Part shown: positions 34,473 to 49,577 of the stretch, one piece after another
Position numbering within the stretch: position 1 is the stretch's first letter
Layout of the letters: each line of letters starts with the position of its first letter
NCBI RefSeq assembly: GCF_000247815.1
Contig: NC_021700.1
Span: forward strand, 19,122,885 to 19,186,884
DNA from: Ficedula albicollis
Lineage: Eukaryota > Chordata > Aves > Passeriformes > Muscicapidae
DNA length: 64,000 nt
Reading direction: 5' to 3'
Program-made: the position numbers and the translations under genes
The notes under the pieces: generated by a model
Seen by the model: only the letters and a program-made list of their open reading frames with translations
What the model was told of the DNA's origin: nothing
Database searches by the model: none

Positions 34473-37400
34473 ATGATCACAGTACTAAGAGAGATAAGAA
34501 GTTTTAGATTTTTAATATAAAACTCAACAATGAAAATATATAATACAGACATAGACATCCTAATAAGAAAACTGCACCTGAGGCATATAGGACTAATATT
34601 TTTATGCTTATATTGAGTGCAAATTTTCCAAAGAGATCAATTTAATTTACTGCATCTTTCAATTTTTACAAAATGAGGGGGAAAAAAGTAATTGGATCAA
34701 ATATTTTGCTTAAAATAAAGTAGTACACAGGCCAATACATGTATCTAGGAAGGTAAAGACAATTCTTAAAGCAATGCTGAGAAGCAGTCTCCTAATATGA
34801 GTTCACAGAAATTTAATCAGGGTCATTATTAAATAGTAATAATGGCAATGCTAACATAAATGATCAGTGCAGAAGGTAATTTCAGGCTTTGGAAAGAAGG
34901 CTGAAATAAAAATTCTTATTAAAAAAAAAAAAGGATAGATTTTTTAATGCATTCTTAAGGAAAAAAAAAAGAAAAAATATAAAGAGATTCTTTAAAACAG
35001 ATGGAAAGAATTGAAAAAATTTAATAGTCACCTAAATTCTACTATGTATTCATCTGCAATATTATAGAAATATAACACATGGATGTGGAAAATCTCCTTA
35101 TTTGGGATTCATTTCTATATTTTAAGTGTTAGGATGCCATCATTATTCATAAACTTTCCATGAAGACCACATAGATTAAAATATCAGTGTGGTTAATGAA
35201 ATGATAAGAAATGTATCCCACTGCACATGTAAAGGAAATCATGCAAATGATAGGTCTTTTGTCAAATGTTTTAGATCCCCACCAGTTGTCTTCAGTAATA
35301 ATAGCATAGAAAGTAAAGGCACAAATTCATCTCATCAGAATCCTCATAAGAGTGAGCAGATAAACCCAGTGGGATCCTTAATGTATTTACACTTCTTAGT
35401 TCACAAACAAATGTTATATGAGTGTGTGTCAAGACAAGAAAGGCTTGTCCTGTGCTCTTCCTCTGCCATCTGCCCTGCAAGGAAATTAGCTCTCTACTGG
35501 ATCCCCTTCTGGAGTAAGGAAACTAGATGTTCAGAAAGAAAGACAGATTCTAAGATTCAGCATACAACCACTTGCTACAAGCAGTTCAGATAACAGTAGT
35601 TTGTCTCTATTCTTCCTATACAATCTCGTTACATCCTTACAGACTTTCCACCCTCAGATATTTTCCTGACGAATCATAAGACAAGCCACATGCATTTGGT
35701 GTCATGCTATAGAAACATCCCCCCAGTGGGCTCTGACAGAGCCTCACATGATTTCAGACACTTTGAACTGAAAAATGACAGAAAATTTGTTTCCTGTACC
35801 CAGAGAGGTCTAAATGAGCACTGTGCAGTGGAGAAATAACCCACACCACATAACTTGCCCTGAGGGCTTGAGGGCTTAGAGTCATAATTATCTCATTGAA
35901 ATGACTACTAAAAGAGAAATCTTCAAAAAACATGCAGTTCACTTTTGAACAACAATCATGAATTAGGTAATGTTGCTAAGAGCTTGCGGCTATCCCTTAA
36001 GAACAAAAAGAGATTAGTTATCAAGTATATTTTTGTTCTGAAAATGATGTGCTGAACTATAAATGTAATTTGAGCAGAACATTCTCCATCCAAGCCCCAG
36101 CCCTTTTTGAAGTCCAAAGAATCTTCAGGTCAAAAACTTTGAAAAATGAATATTTAATGTGTCTTCTATTAAATCCTTAGCTTGTTTTGTGTCTCACTCT
36201 CTTCTCTTCAATTAGAGCAAGAGATTTTTTCAGATAATCTCATTTTAAAATGTAAAATCTTCTTAGGTGTATAAAAAATATCTATTTTTCCTCATCTCAT
36301 TTGGTAAGCATCAGCTGTTGTTATACTTTTGTTGTGCCATTTATGTCTTATAACTGATATAAAAAGATCCTTAAGGCTCCATAGATTTAAACTGGCATTG
36401 AAGGAGTGGTGCGGAAAAGAATGCCAGGGCATCTCAGGGAGATTAAACTATCTTTGATCTCATTTGAAGATAAATAATTTTGCTATCCTAAATACCACTG
36501 ATTGGTGATACCTAAAGGAAAATACATGTCATTCATAGCAACATACTTCCCTGGATTAAGCACCACTGGTTTTGCTCAAAGACTCATTTCTTACTATTGC
36601 ACAAAACAGAGTTCAAATGCCTTAAAGATCATTCGAGAAATATAAAGAGAAACTACATCTATGCAAAAGAAATGTAAATAAGAGGTGCAGATTATTGTTC
36701 TCTCTTTTCCCATTGTACTGTTTTTCCTACCCACTGATTGACCAATGAATTTTATTTGCCTTAAAAAAAGCAAAAAAACCAGTTATTCTATTTTGCTAAC
36801 AGAATATATATTAACATATGTAATTAACAGATTAGGCTTAACATATTAAAATGAGTGACAATTTAGACTCATGTTTATCAAGTTATTTTGCCTCCTATGT
36901 CCTAGATATCATATTTTTTGGGCAGAGGCAGAGGCTGAGCTCTGTGTAAGCAGTCACACTACTGCTATGGAATATGGGCCTGATAACACTCTCAGTTTGG
37001 ATGTATGTCTGCTGTGAAACAGGAAGTGATTTCCAGTAACCACAAATTCTAAAATTTTACCTCAGTGAAAATATTAGATATTACCAAAATCCCAAAGACA
37101 GTTTGGCAGCAGCTATTCAAGAAAACAAATTGCATGTTTTCATAACTGTAAAATGGAAACAACGAGAAAATGAAAATATTTATTTATATAGTGTTAGAAA
37201 ATGAGGTCAGATTAAATACACTTCCAGCAAATAGTCATGACCTGTTCTCTAATATGGAGATTATTGTGCTTATTTTGGTCAACTGCAGTTCAGAGTACTT
37301 GAATCTCAAATGACAAGGTAAGATGGAATTTTAAATTACAAGGCAGGATGAAATTTTATTTGCTAATACTTTTTGTTTGACTTTATTTACCATATCTGGT

Positions 37401-40400
37401 AATGTTTGCATTACATTCACTACTCAGTTGCACATTAGCTTAGTGAAGATGGCTTCTCTCTACATTACCAAGTAGCATATGTGATTCTGAACACAAGAAT
37501 ATTTTGTAAAAGGAATGATAACTACTGAACTGAACAATTCAGCTATGATTTACAACAAGAAATGGAAAGAAAGGACTTTTCCTGGCGGCTCATGTTGAAT
37601 CTTACTTAGACATACTTAGACATACTTTTTTTTGACACTTTCCTACCTAGGTAGTTTCTTTTCTGGGATGGGGAAAGAAAAGCAGTGGAATGTAAAACAC
37701 AAGACAATGCTTTATTTTTTTCTGAGATGTCATTTCTCCTAATATATTTTATATTTCTATCAAGTATGCTTTTCTGATGTCACATAAAAAGTTCAATAAA
37801 CTAATTTCAATGTATGATTTATAATAGGGTTTTCACATTTCAATAACCATTTTAATAATTTAATAATAATTTAATAATCTCAAAAAAGCTTCTTGAAGAT
37901 CTAAGTTGTAGATGACCATTTAGAACCATTAATGACTCATTAAAATAATTCTGTTTTGTCTGGAGCTGTTTATTCACCAAAAATTTTTCTTGTTATTTTT
38001 TCAGATGGAAATACACATACTTCAATTATTTGCCTTTTAAGAAATGAAAATGAATATTTTCTATGTGAGGATTCCTAAAACTTCTTCAGATACCTTAATG
38101 AATTTTGCAATTTTTACTATTATTTTCATAATAAATAACCTAGATCTTTCAGTTTTCTATCAAATGACAACCTTCAATATAACTTTTGTGAGAAAAAAAC
38201 CCCAAAAATTATTATTAAAACCACATTACTATAATTTCTTTCTGAAATCAGAATATGAAGTTTAGTATTTGAGAGGTAATGTACACTAATGAATGAAAAT
38301 CTTTTTTATTTGATGTGATTTGTCTTGGTTTTGTTGCTTTTAATTTTATTTATAAGCAAATAATTTCTGCCTGTTTGGAACTCAGTCATCAATAAATGTT
38401 TCATGTCAAAACCTTCAGACCTTGCAAAATCAAACCATTTCAACATTGAGATTATGTCATATAAAAAGGCTAGCAATTATGAAAGTAAAATAAGTAGTGT
38501 TAAGTCACTGAATAGGCCTTTAAGTTGTGGTCAACCTGTGCTCATTGTCATCAATAGACTTTCTATTTTCCTCCATAGTTTCAAAAAATTTCAGGACATC
38601 AAACATGTAAGCTTTACTTTCCCTCCTACTGAACTACTGCAAGATTCTTCTCCATAGTGGTAGTTTCCTACCACTGAATAATATGAAAATGTCACTTGTG
38701 CACTCCATGAATAAAAGTACTAAGTGAAATATTTGAACCCTAGTAGCATTTTACTTAGGAAATAATATTACCTTCTTACATTTCTTTTTTTCTTCTGTTA
38801 CTATCTCCTAATCTGCCTTAAACGTCTTTGCTTATACTCATGTTTTCTATTTTAAATAGCAATTTCCCAAGTAACATTATAACAAAGATCACCTCTATGA
38901 GTCCACCTACTATTTTGTCTGTAAAATAAGGTTGCAGAGAGCAAATTAATTTAGTAAACACATAGCAATTTAATACAATTTTATATTTGTCTTGATGATT
39001 AGTAACCCTTCAAAACCCTTCAAAAGTCTTCAAAACTTTTTTTTCTTTTTCTTTCTTAAATGAAAAAAGCTTTCTACTTGTCTAGATCACTGTTGATTTC
39101 TTAAAATACAAGTAACATGTTTAATATTATTCTGTTCCTGATTTTATAATCTTATTAACAATCCCTACTATAAGAGTGAGATTTCCTGTACCAGTTCTTT
39201 CAAAGTTTTTGAACAAAGGACATCCAGTCCCCTTAACTTAAGAGCATTATTGCTTGAGATTTTTTTCCAGATAATATTTGTAATTTAGATTTAAATACCT
39301 TTGTTCCTATTATCTATCATGCCTGTCTTGATGCTTAAAATAATTTTCCTTATTAACACTATGCACCTTCTGCTTTCTGCACATTCATTGAATATTGATA
39401 AAGAGATTGATGAGTTTTATCTTGTCAGACTATTCAGCCCCTAACATATTTGAGAGATTCTTCTATGCAACACAAACATGAGAATTTTTAAGAAATTCCT
39501 GGTACTGATTTCAGGAAATACGCACCCAACACACTTTTTTTAGCGTATGTGGACCATCTTCCTTTTCATGTTCAGTATTTTCAATTCATCAAACTGCAAT
39601 TCCTGTGCCCCTACCAGTGGATGTACAGATCCCAGAGAGCTAATTTCTGCAAGCTGGCACTTTTTTGTTCTCTAATTGCCTTTCCCACATTTCTCTAGAA
39701 CCAGTTCAACAAACTCCAGGGGTCTGCAGATCATCTTTCATGCAAGAATATATAATGTTGTCCACACATCTTTACACTCATGTACTGATAAAGAATTCTT
39801 TAGAAGGAATTATCATGATTATTACCTTTCTACACAAGTACTTTTTTTTTTTGTCACATGCGGCCAAAACATGAATTTGTGATTGTGCATTCTATGTCTG
39901 GCACTTTCTAGCATTAAGTGACAACTTCTATTCTGACAAAGACATATATTTGTAACTTGAATTAGAGTACAAGAACTAAAACTCAAAATTGAAAAGATAT
40001 TGAAGCTAGAGCCAGCTTCTTAAGTAAAAGCTGTTTAAGAATGAACACCTAATTTAAATTGCTGAATGTCTAAAGGAGAGCTAATTCAGGTGACAGTTCT
40101 GTTTCCCTGCTACATGTAACAGGGAAAAAAAACCCTAGACTTTTTACAATATTAAAAAATTCTCACTGTCCCAGGAATTATATACAGAAGTTGCTCAAAT
40201 ATATACTGCTGAATGAAAAATTAATTGTGCATATGTAGCTGGGCTGTAGCTACAGACAAGTAGAATATCATAGAATAGTACTTTATAGCTACATAGAACC
40301 ACAGATGCTTAGGGTTATTAAGAAACATAGAAAATACAAGATCTTTATCTCAAACAGTTTACAGTCCTAAAATAAGTAGAAAACAGAGGGAAATTATTAT

Positions 40401-43400
40401 TCATTACATAGAGAAGTGGACTAAAACGTTCTTAAAAGAAGCAGAATAATAAGCTGATTATGAAGTACTTAATGAGATTTATAAGATTAATATGGGCCAG
40501 TATTCCCTGTATACAAAGCCATTCTTAGTTTCTTTTTAATTTTTTAAAGGAGTACAATAAAGAGCAAGCATGTGACAATCTAAGTAGCAAACCTCTATGA
40601 TTTGCAGATTGAAGTACAAATTTGCATGAGATTATAGCAGCCTTTTCTAAAGTTTGAAGTCCAAGTCCTACTGCATTTATATCACTAAAAATATTGAATA
40701 CTCCAATGCCATCCATGGTGTTAACCACTAACTGTGTGACTGTGAAAAAACTGAGAAATTCTGAAGCCTCACTGATTTCCTCAAATATATTTGGGAGAAA
40801 TGGAAGTCTTCCCTCACAATATACCTCAGCCTTTTTGAAGTGTAGTGCTTAGAAATTGCCACTTTTAAGAAGCATACAAAATATTAAAACATGCCTTTTT
40901 TTTTCTCTATGCTCCCGAAGATTTTGAAGAACAGACTCCTAAACTGAGTATCTCTGAGACAGACAACAACTTTAGGTGCTTTAGACAGCTCAACTACAGA
41001 CTTGTCTCTTGTCAGTCTACTGAAATATTCTTCAGAGAAATCCCTCCATTTTGAAAATTATTTAAGTCAGATGAGAGGACAAAAAGCGATAGGAGTCATA
41101 CATTTTAATTCGAACATATATTTGATTTATTTGCAGGATCAGTTGAATCTAGCTCCCATTATATCTGAAGACCAATGGCAAGGCATTGCACTATATCCTA
41201 TGTTTGCATACTAAATTTTAGATCTTGTCTAGGGAAGTAGAGAATTAAATTATCACTGCAAACATAAGACACCTATTTGACATCTAATTTTTTTTTTCTT
41301 GCATTTGATGACTGAAAAAAGGAGCATATGATTGGTACAAAGGCAGACATGGAAAGCTCCAGTCAGAAGATTAGGTCTCTGAAGTCATGCCCTCTGGTTA
41401 CTAACTATTAAGACTTGGGAAATTTGGAAAGCTCTCATGACGTAGATTGCTTTTATTGTACCTTGCCAACATAACCCACGAGAAACACGAAAACTTTTTA
41501 GCATTATGGAAAGCCAAGGTAGCACTGCTTGAACTATAAACCCTTACTGGTCATGCTGTGTTTGGGCTATAGTAACCACACTGCTTTCTGCTTTTGCTAT
41601 TTATTCAAAAATACAGATATTAAAACAACGTCTTAGTAATAAATAAAGTCAAGTACAATGTAGACAAAATCTAAGAGATTAGAAGAAGAGATTCATCAAG
41701 AAAATTAATACATTTTAAAGCTGTTTTACCCTGAATATACATTTTCCAGACTTACTTTTAATTAAAGTTACTAGAATACTATTATATCCTGGTAGAAAGT
41801 GCTTGGCAAAAATTATTCTGAACACTCATTTAAATTCATATTTAAACTCTAAACTCTACTTGAAAAATTAAGCAGGTTTTTTTTTCTGGCTGTTTGATCA
41901 CTTGAAAGGCCATGGTGCAATACTTTTTCACTGAAGAAATTATTAGAAGTTTTGATTTCCCAAAAGAAAAGGTGAAGGCCAAACTAATATTTTACAAAAC
42001 TAGGAGAATAACAGAATTACCTAAATTAGGGCTGAATATTTGAAATAAAGGCCTTTAAAGGGCTGGACATAGAGCAGATCCACTCAATGAATAGGAATTT
42101 GCAAAGCTCAGCTGTTGAAAAAACAGGCTGATTGACTGTGCTGGTAACACTGAAACCCATGTTTAATTTTTTTTTCCATTGGAATATGCCATATTAAATT
42201 AGCAAAGAAATCATACCCAACATAAAATTGGTGGCTGCTATTACAAGAATGATGTAGTTGTTGTAGACTTCATCTGTACAGAAACTATGACGTCTGTATG
42301 GAAGGGAATAGTTACTAAACCCAAGATCACCTACTCCTCAGTCCAGTCCTTCGAAAGCAATACAGAAATGCACATGAAACTCTTAGGTCCATTATTTGAG
42401 CAGTAGGTACCTCTCTTTAGAGAGCTCACTACTGAACTTAGTTTTATATTATTTCCTATATGCAATAAAAATTCAAAAATATCTGAAAACCTGAAAACAT
42501 CTTTAGATTCACAAGCAATAAAGTTCACAGGAAATTTTCAAACTTATTTTATAATTACTGTTCTGTTGTAGCAATAACTATTTAAAATAAGTCATGTAGT
42601 CATTGAAGCATAAACATTATCATAAAATCCACATTTTTCCCAGATGTCAAGAAGCAAAGTTACGTTTAATTGAAGAAGATTTTTAAACTGAGATCTGCTG
42701 CACTGTAATAGACCCACATGGAATTTCCGACGGTAAATCAAGTGATGTGAAATCTTGGGATGTAGATTTTCTATAATGAACCCAGGATGTTTAAAATTTT
42801 TATTTGAAGCCAGTAATACAACTTATCTTGACATAAAAGCATGTTTCAAATAATTTAATGTAAATTTATTGGAAGGTAAAAGGCAGAAATTGAAGTTCAA
42901 TGAAACATCAATTCACAATGCTTCCCCTGGTTGAAATATTCTTATACAATCAATTCTAGGATGCTTCATAGGCTTATGGATATATTCTGAATCCTCAATT
43001 TACAGTGCTTTTCATTCAGTCTTTTTACATTTCTCTATGCTAATATTTCAGAAGCACACAGATAACTTCTACACATAAGGAATTATGTGTATATATGTTC
43101 CTATACCATATAAGAAACAATTATTAAGGCTTTTATAAAAAATTATACATAAATGTTGTCAAAAAGAATGACAGAAAGTTACAATATAGTTTGGTTTTTT
43201 TAGTATTGTACAATACCTGACCTATCCCACACAAAGAAATCACCTCCAAAGAGCACATTTTTGGTCCCATTTAGATTTCTTACATCATTTTGCAAAGATT
43301 AATTATTCTTCATAATGTGTTTTAAAGATGTAAGGCTATCTGTGACTGCCAAATATAATTAATCTAGTTAATACACCAACAGTGCATGTAATACTGTTCA

Positions 43401-45283
43401 ATAATAAATGCATTTGTGATACTTATATGAGTTTGATGGCCAATTGCAATTAATCAGTAGAGCGTACTATTTTTAAACTGTGGTAAGCTTCCTGGAAGAT
43501 CATTTCATAACCCTTCACTAATTTTTTTAAGATTCTATATATAATACTAGAAAATGGACAAATATCTGAACATGTTAGCAATCAGTACTTAAGTACTATT
43601 TGACTAACTGAAGACTTAACATTCAATCAGCAAGATTTTCTTGTAAAAAAATTACTACTGAAAACATTTTTAAACCATCAGCTCTTAATACATTTCTTAA
43701 CAGAGCTGTTGGCTGTACAGAAGAGCAATTCTTTATTTTCAGAAAGTAGTCATGGAACTGGGATCTCACATGGATAGACAAAGAAGATCCTATTGCAGGT
43801 AGTGGTTTTTATTACCCAGGCAGTTAATACCACACGCCTCAAATTACTTGATAAAATTTCAGAATCCTTTGATGGGATATCAGAATCATTTGATAAAATA
43901 TCTTTGGGTTTGGAAGAGGAAGTTTTATGGAAACAAGCTTCTTCATCTGCTCTAAATTTATTGTCATATTTTAAACATTGGGTATGGAATCCTATTACAT
44001 TGACCCAGATGAAGTATTTAGGTGGGCTGTCTTTTTTATGGCAATAAAAAGACAGCTGCCATAAGATGCAGTATGCCTAAAAACTGACATTTTAGCTATG
44101 AAGTTGGTGGCAGTATTGACAAGATGTATTCAGTCACATCTAAAATCATGATCATGCAAATTCTCATTATAAAATATATCAACACATAAGGTTTTTGAAA
44201 ATTCTAAAGATGTAAACAAATACTGTAAAATTTGAGGCCTGTTCATGAGGAAGGCTTGAGGATATGTTCTTCTTCATGTGCATTTTAGATAGGCATACAT
44301 TCATTTTTCTAGGAAAGCTACTTTTTATATAGATTCTGTAATTTTTTCATTTTTTTTCATCATATTTTCATAAAAAGCTTTTTTTGCCCACAGAATTCAA
44401 TTTAATTCCAGCACAAATGCAAAGAAAATATAATTAGAGATTTGGGGGACAAAATTATTAGCTTCTGATATAAGAACACTTGCTCCTCCTTCCAGTACTA
44501 AATGTTTATATTTTTCCCTAGAAACTCTCAAAAGTTCTAGAAAATAGACTATCTTTTTGAGTTTTACAAGTGTTCATATGATAACTGTTTTGCAAGTGAA
44601 TAACATTTCTGCAGAAATCTCAAGGCAAAATCTGGGTACACAGATTAAGCATTTTCTAAAGTCATAGTCCATCTGTATACATTCACTAAATGTTGTGTAA
44701 CTTTCAGGTCTCTAGGCAATTTATCTAGCTGAAAATACTACAGCACAACCATGTTCAAAACTATGCCTGGACTGTCTGGTAATTAGCTCACAAGCACTTT
44801 GAAAAGAAAGCTCCTAAATAATAACACATTTATTCCAGAAAAGCAATGATCTGAAAAAGCCAATATTTGAAAGAAATTATAAACACACAGACTTCCAAAA
44901 GTAGAAGCCCTTACCCATGAAAAGATTCTGGCACAATTGAGCAAAGCAGGTAAGAAGGTATTGTAAGGTATGCAGCAGCTTGTGGAATGTCTGTAAAAAT
45001 GGAAAATATAAATTGGCTGTCTTTCTTTTGAAGAAAAGTAAATAAATTCTTAGGAAGATCAGTCAGTTCTGGTTTACTGCTGGTTTTTGTTTGTTTTGTC
45101 TAGGTTTTGTGTGTGTGTGGCTTCTTTGTTAGTTTGTTTTCAACGTAGAGAGACAAGCAATGCTTCACTGATCAACATTTATACTGAGCTGAAGGTCAGA
45201 CTGTCAGCATTTCAGCAAGCCCATATATCTGAATTAATAATTGTCTTTCAGGTACTGGTGAGCTACAAAATCATTACAGTGCC
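34473..45283. other. Long AT-rich non-coding stretch
   Basis: Nearly 11 kb with no supported gene, RNA or large transposon. The longest frame (35189-35593 on the plus strand, 134 codons) has no family resemblance and no start or promoter support. Small direct repeats are seen: CTTAGACATA twice near 37604-37624, CCCTTCAAAA twice near 39006-39025, and TAATAATTTAA words near 37852-37878. An ATCATAGAATAG word at about 40268 could be a very decayed CR1 end, but it is too short to call. Confidence 0.55.
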
Positions 45284-45362
45284 ATATAGAATCATGGAGG
45301 CATAAAACAGACCAGGTTGGAATGGACTTCAGAAGATCACCTTGTCCAATCTTTCCTGGGGA
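45284..45362 (-). mobile_element. Very short CR1 LINE 3' tail
   Basis: About 80 bases resembling the reverse complement of a CR1 3' end: AGAATCATGGAGG, then ACCAGGTTGGAATGGACTTC, then a segment corresponding to ATCACCTTGTCCAATCTTTC. It matches the shape of the tails at 34.2 kb and 51.4 kb. It represents an extremely truncated insertion or the surviving end of an old one. Confidence 0.72.
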
Positions 45363-45975
45363 AGAGATCTTGTATTTGGTACAAAAAATAAAAAGAAATA
45401 GTTGTTACAAAGCAGAATGGAGAAGTTGGAAACACAAAAAAATATTTTCCTGTTGTTGTTGTTATTACTGTCACCTGGAATTCTCTGTTGGATATATAAG
45501 GTATTTCAGTTCTTATATTTTCAGCTTGGGAGAGATCGCTATAGGCAGGAGTTTTAAAAAGAAACAAATGTCAACAAAGTTTAGTTCATGATTTTTTTTC
45601 TGTTATTCCATTAAAATGTAGTTTAAACTTTTCACACGCTTTCTTGTTTTTTCTTTTGGTTTTGATGGGAGTTTATTTTTGTTTTGTGGGGCTTTTTGAG
45701 TGATTCATTTTAAAATGTCTTTATATATCTTCCTAACTTTCTACAGTGATGGAAGATTGTCATAGCTTTCCCTGCCAGGTTAGAAAGTATATAAATATTA
45801 AGTATTTCACAGGTAGTATTTCCACACTTAACATTCAATAATTATTTCTTAAATTATCCAAAAACGTCCTTTAGAGGATGTGGTGTGGTTTTGTCCAACA
45901 GTGTCTGATCAAAGCTTTGATGCAGGTAACTTGCAGTGCATGCTGTTCCATTTGAGTAATAAACTCAATTCCTTA

Positions 45976-46013
45976 CATCACCACCACCACCACAGCCACC
46001 ACCACCACCACCA
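45976..46013 (+). repeat. (CAC)n trinucleotide repeat
   Basis: About twelve CAC/CCA units interrupted once by AGC. It would read as a His run in one frame, but the surrounding 65-codon frame shows no other coding sign. Confidence 0.9.
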
Positions 46014-48000
46014 AAAACTTCTCAAGAACAAGATGAATCTCTGTCATAAGAGTTTACCAATAAAAATATTCAGGTAGGAATACCTTCCTAGCTTTAAATA
46101 TAAAACTGTTCCTATTTAGTCCTTTGCTAAGTCCTGTCCTATTGCATTCCTATAGGTGGCATGAAAATATTCTCCATACTTCCAAATCCTTCTTTGAAAC
46201 ATCTGTGGACTTCACTTTTTAAAGTAATGATATTGAGAACTTGTCAATCTTCTGGTTGCAGTCACCAAATAACCTCAGACACAAAGATTCAAATTGTGAG
46301 TTTGTCTAGCTCCACACTCAGATCTTTTGATCAATACCTGTATAGGAGGAATACTGAACTTCCTCAACTACCAACAGTGTTGTTACTTGCAATACTGCCA
46401 GCCTCAGCATGGGCTGTGCTCACACTTCAAAAACAAAGACAGCCCATGAGCTGCCAGGCTCTGGAGCCGCAGTCTCTCCATGGCTTTTGTCCACACCACT
46501 CCAGCTAGTTCTCTCCAAGACAAAATCAGGATAGGGTCCTGAAGTAGTTCATCCCGAAGATGAGTTCCAGCAGGGAATACAGACCAGAATGCATCAAGTT
46601 TGGTTTCCTTTGACCTACATAATCCTCCACTGCTACCCTAGAATTTTCTATCACCAAATACCACTAAAGGCCTCCATGCAAGCCCAAGCCACACAGTGTA
46701 AAAGCGACACTCGGTAGGACCCTGTGTTACCATTTCAAACACTTTCAATTGAATGTATTTTAAAAAAATTATTATCTTGCTGTCTTAAGGGTATCATGTA
46801 GGATCCAGAGGGAATTCAGAGTCAAATGCTATGGAAAGACAGCCCACCGTAGGGTCCTGAGCAGCATGGTCCTCTCTGTATCATTTAACTTATACATCAC
46901 ACCCAGTAATTGATGCGTTTTGCAGGACAGATGGAAGATTTCTTCAGTCTTTGTAAAGTTCAGTCTGTGAGGACAGTCTGACCAGACAGCTGTGAAATGG
47001 CCTTAGGTCTCAATCCAAAATGCATTCAGAATATTAGGCAGAAGGTCTTGATAACTTGGGATAAAAGTTCTTCAAACAGAGGAGACTAACTCTCCTAAAT
47101 CTTTTTGATAGATTTAAAAAAAAATTTAAATCTTAAAAGTTTAATATAATTTAAATTAGCAAATGGAAGTAATTTCAATAATTTAAATATTTTAATCATT
47201 GATTTAAATTTCTTTTGTTAGCATTTTTGGTTTTTTACCTAAAAAAATTTTTATCTCCTTTAAATTTCACACTTATTTTTACTTATCAAGATACACTATA
47301 CCTATGTATATTTGAAGTAATTCCGTGGTTCAGTAGACATTTATTTTTCATATTATTTTTATGATGTTAAAATATCAAATGCCACCATTTTAAAATTTGA
47401 TGACAAAATCTTTTATTCCAAGTTTCTGGAAAGCCCCTTTTCACTGGAAACTAGAATTCTATTACAATACAGAACACAGCACTTTCAAATGTTTGTTGTT
47501 TATTAGAGTTGTTTTTAATAGAAAATAATTAATATGCTACGGATATCTAAAGATAATAAGTGGTGCATATGTATTTCAACTAGCATGCAAATAATTGAAA
47601 GTATCACAAAAGACTTCTTTGTATCCTTCAAGACTTCATACCTGAGATTCAGCCTTGAGGGTGTTTAGAGAACTCTGTGTTTGAGTTTAGTTTGGGGTTT
47701 TTTTTGTTTTCTTAAAATGATTAGGAGAAGAAGAAGAAAAATCATGGCTGATACAGCAAAAAATCAGATTTTCTATTTCATTATTGACAAAACAATATGA
47801 TAAAATAAACATTTTTAAATCACTTTTTTTTTTCCTTCAGCTTGAATAATAAGCTACTGCTTCTTATAGCCAGTTTAACTTTTCAGGATACAGATTTTAA
47901 ATGCTCAGTCAGGAATTAGGATAACTTTAACTTACTGTAAGCTTTGACAGCAGATGGAATAGTAATGAAACTACTCTTTCTAAATACTGTAGTTGGGTTT

Positions 48001-48045
48001 TTTGGTTTGGTTTGGTTTGGTTTGGTTTGGTTTGGTTTGGTTTGG
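48001..48045 (+). repeat. (TTTGG)9 pentanucleotide repeat
   Basis: Nine perfect TTTGG units preceded by a T-rich stretch. The opposite strand, CCAAA, gives a Lys-Pro-Asn-Gln-Thr periodicity in the frame 47927-48223. That frame is a by-product of the repeat and not a gene. Confidence 0.95.
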
Positions 48046-49577
48046 CCTTTCTTTTAAAAATTTTTATTTCTTGTGACCTGGAAAGACTACTATAATCTGC
48101 AGTAGTATGTCTTGCCACTTTAGGGGTTTTTTTGGCATTGTGTAAGTCTACCAGGATGTCAGTAACATTTCGCCAAAGCTTGAATAAGACTATTAGTGTG
48201 TCATCAGGTCTATAGAGAAGCATTCTTTTAAAAATGGTTCTTTGTACATTGTTTCATAAGTGAGTCTGCTGTGGTTCTAAACTTGAGGACAAGACAAACT
48301 TACTTGAAATGCCTGACAACTACAGTTACACTGATTTCTGAAGCAAAAGTCCCCAAGGCAACATCTTTCAATCCAAAACTACACCTAGGACATGTTGTAA
48401 AAAATTTGTGAATAAATCTGACTGACATCTTTTACAATGTAAAGAAGGAGGTGGAAATGGGAAGTTTTTTGAACTAACATTTCCTGGAATGAAATTTTTT
48501 TCTTGGACTAAAAAAGACACATTTTATGTCCTAAGGTAAGCAGCTTTCAATAGTGCTAACTCATACTGTGGTGGCTGTGTAGTGTTAAATATATTTAATA
48601 GATATTTCAGTTGCTGGGGGCTCAAAATGCGTTTCCATTTACACTTAGAAATTTCATGACATTTTATTCATTTCACTGTCACTGCTTCATATTTTCATCA
48701 ACTGAGACCCCAGACGTAAAATTTTGCAAGTTTGCAAGTACTTTTTTCATTATACATCAGAGGGACATCAGAAAGAGTAATGATATTAAAACATATTATT
48801 TGAAATACTGCATTTTAATCCTTTTGATTCAGAGATTCTATGCTTCTTATGCCTTTAGGCAATTGCTTATCTTTGTTTGCTGTCACAATAGAAGTAGTAG
48901 TTACAAGATATATTAAATTCTGCAATTTTGATACTGTCAATAAACAAATTAATACTAGATTTACAAAGAAAAGGGTATGTATTCTTTCTTGTTTGAAAGA
49001 ATTTCTTGCTGTTCTTGATGTTCTTCAGTGTAAGGATATATTACACATTCCTAAATTTTTTGGGGACAAGAAGAGAGCAAAATAGACTAAAATCAATAAG
49101 AAAAAGTGGGCGCTAAATTTTTATTGTAACGACAATAATAAGCAGGCTTTACACAATGGCAAAAATAAAATTAATAGGAAAATTAAATATAAAACAAAAG
49201 GATATTGTTTATATTTAACACAACCTTTTACAGTACTAGCTTAAGAAAAATACCCAAGAGAAATCTGCCTCAAGCACATTACATAAATTCATTATCACAT
49301 CAGTTCTGTAAATTAAGTGGTCTTCCTCTCTTTAGTGTCTGTAATGTTTTTCTGTCTTTACCCTCTGCTGCTTTTTGCTGTAAAATTGTTTTAGCTGGTG
49401 CTGTTCTTCACTGAACCTTGACTGTGTCTGCCAACCAAATGGGTTCCAAATAAAAAAATAAGATTCAATAATTAAATGCTGCATTATTATAGATTTATAC
49501 GAAGAGCAAGAATGAAAGTCACCTGTCTAAGCACAAAACTGAAGTTTTTTGATTTTCCTATATTCCCATCTAGCTAA

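Noticed and set aside
35189..35593. A 134-codon frame that could be an orphan gene
   Set aside because: No motif, promoter, splice or composition signal distinguishes it from a chance frame in 64 kb of DNA.
40264..40320. A CR1 tail suggested by ATCATAGAATAG
   Set aside because: Only about a dozen bases match, and the following sequence does not continue the CR1 3' end.
46161..46508. A 115-codon frame
   Set aside because: No resemblance to a known family. It runs out of AT-rich DNA into a GC-richer patch without any coding sign.
47927..48223. A frame with a Lys-Pro-Asn-Gln-Thr repeat
   Set aside because: Produced by the (TTTGG)9 simple repeat.
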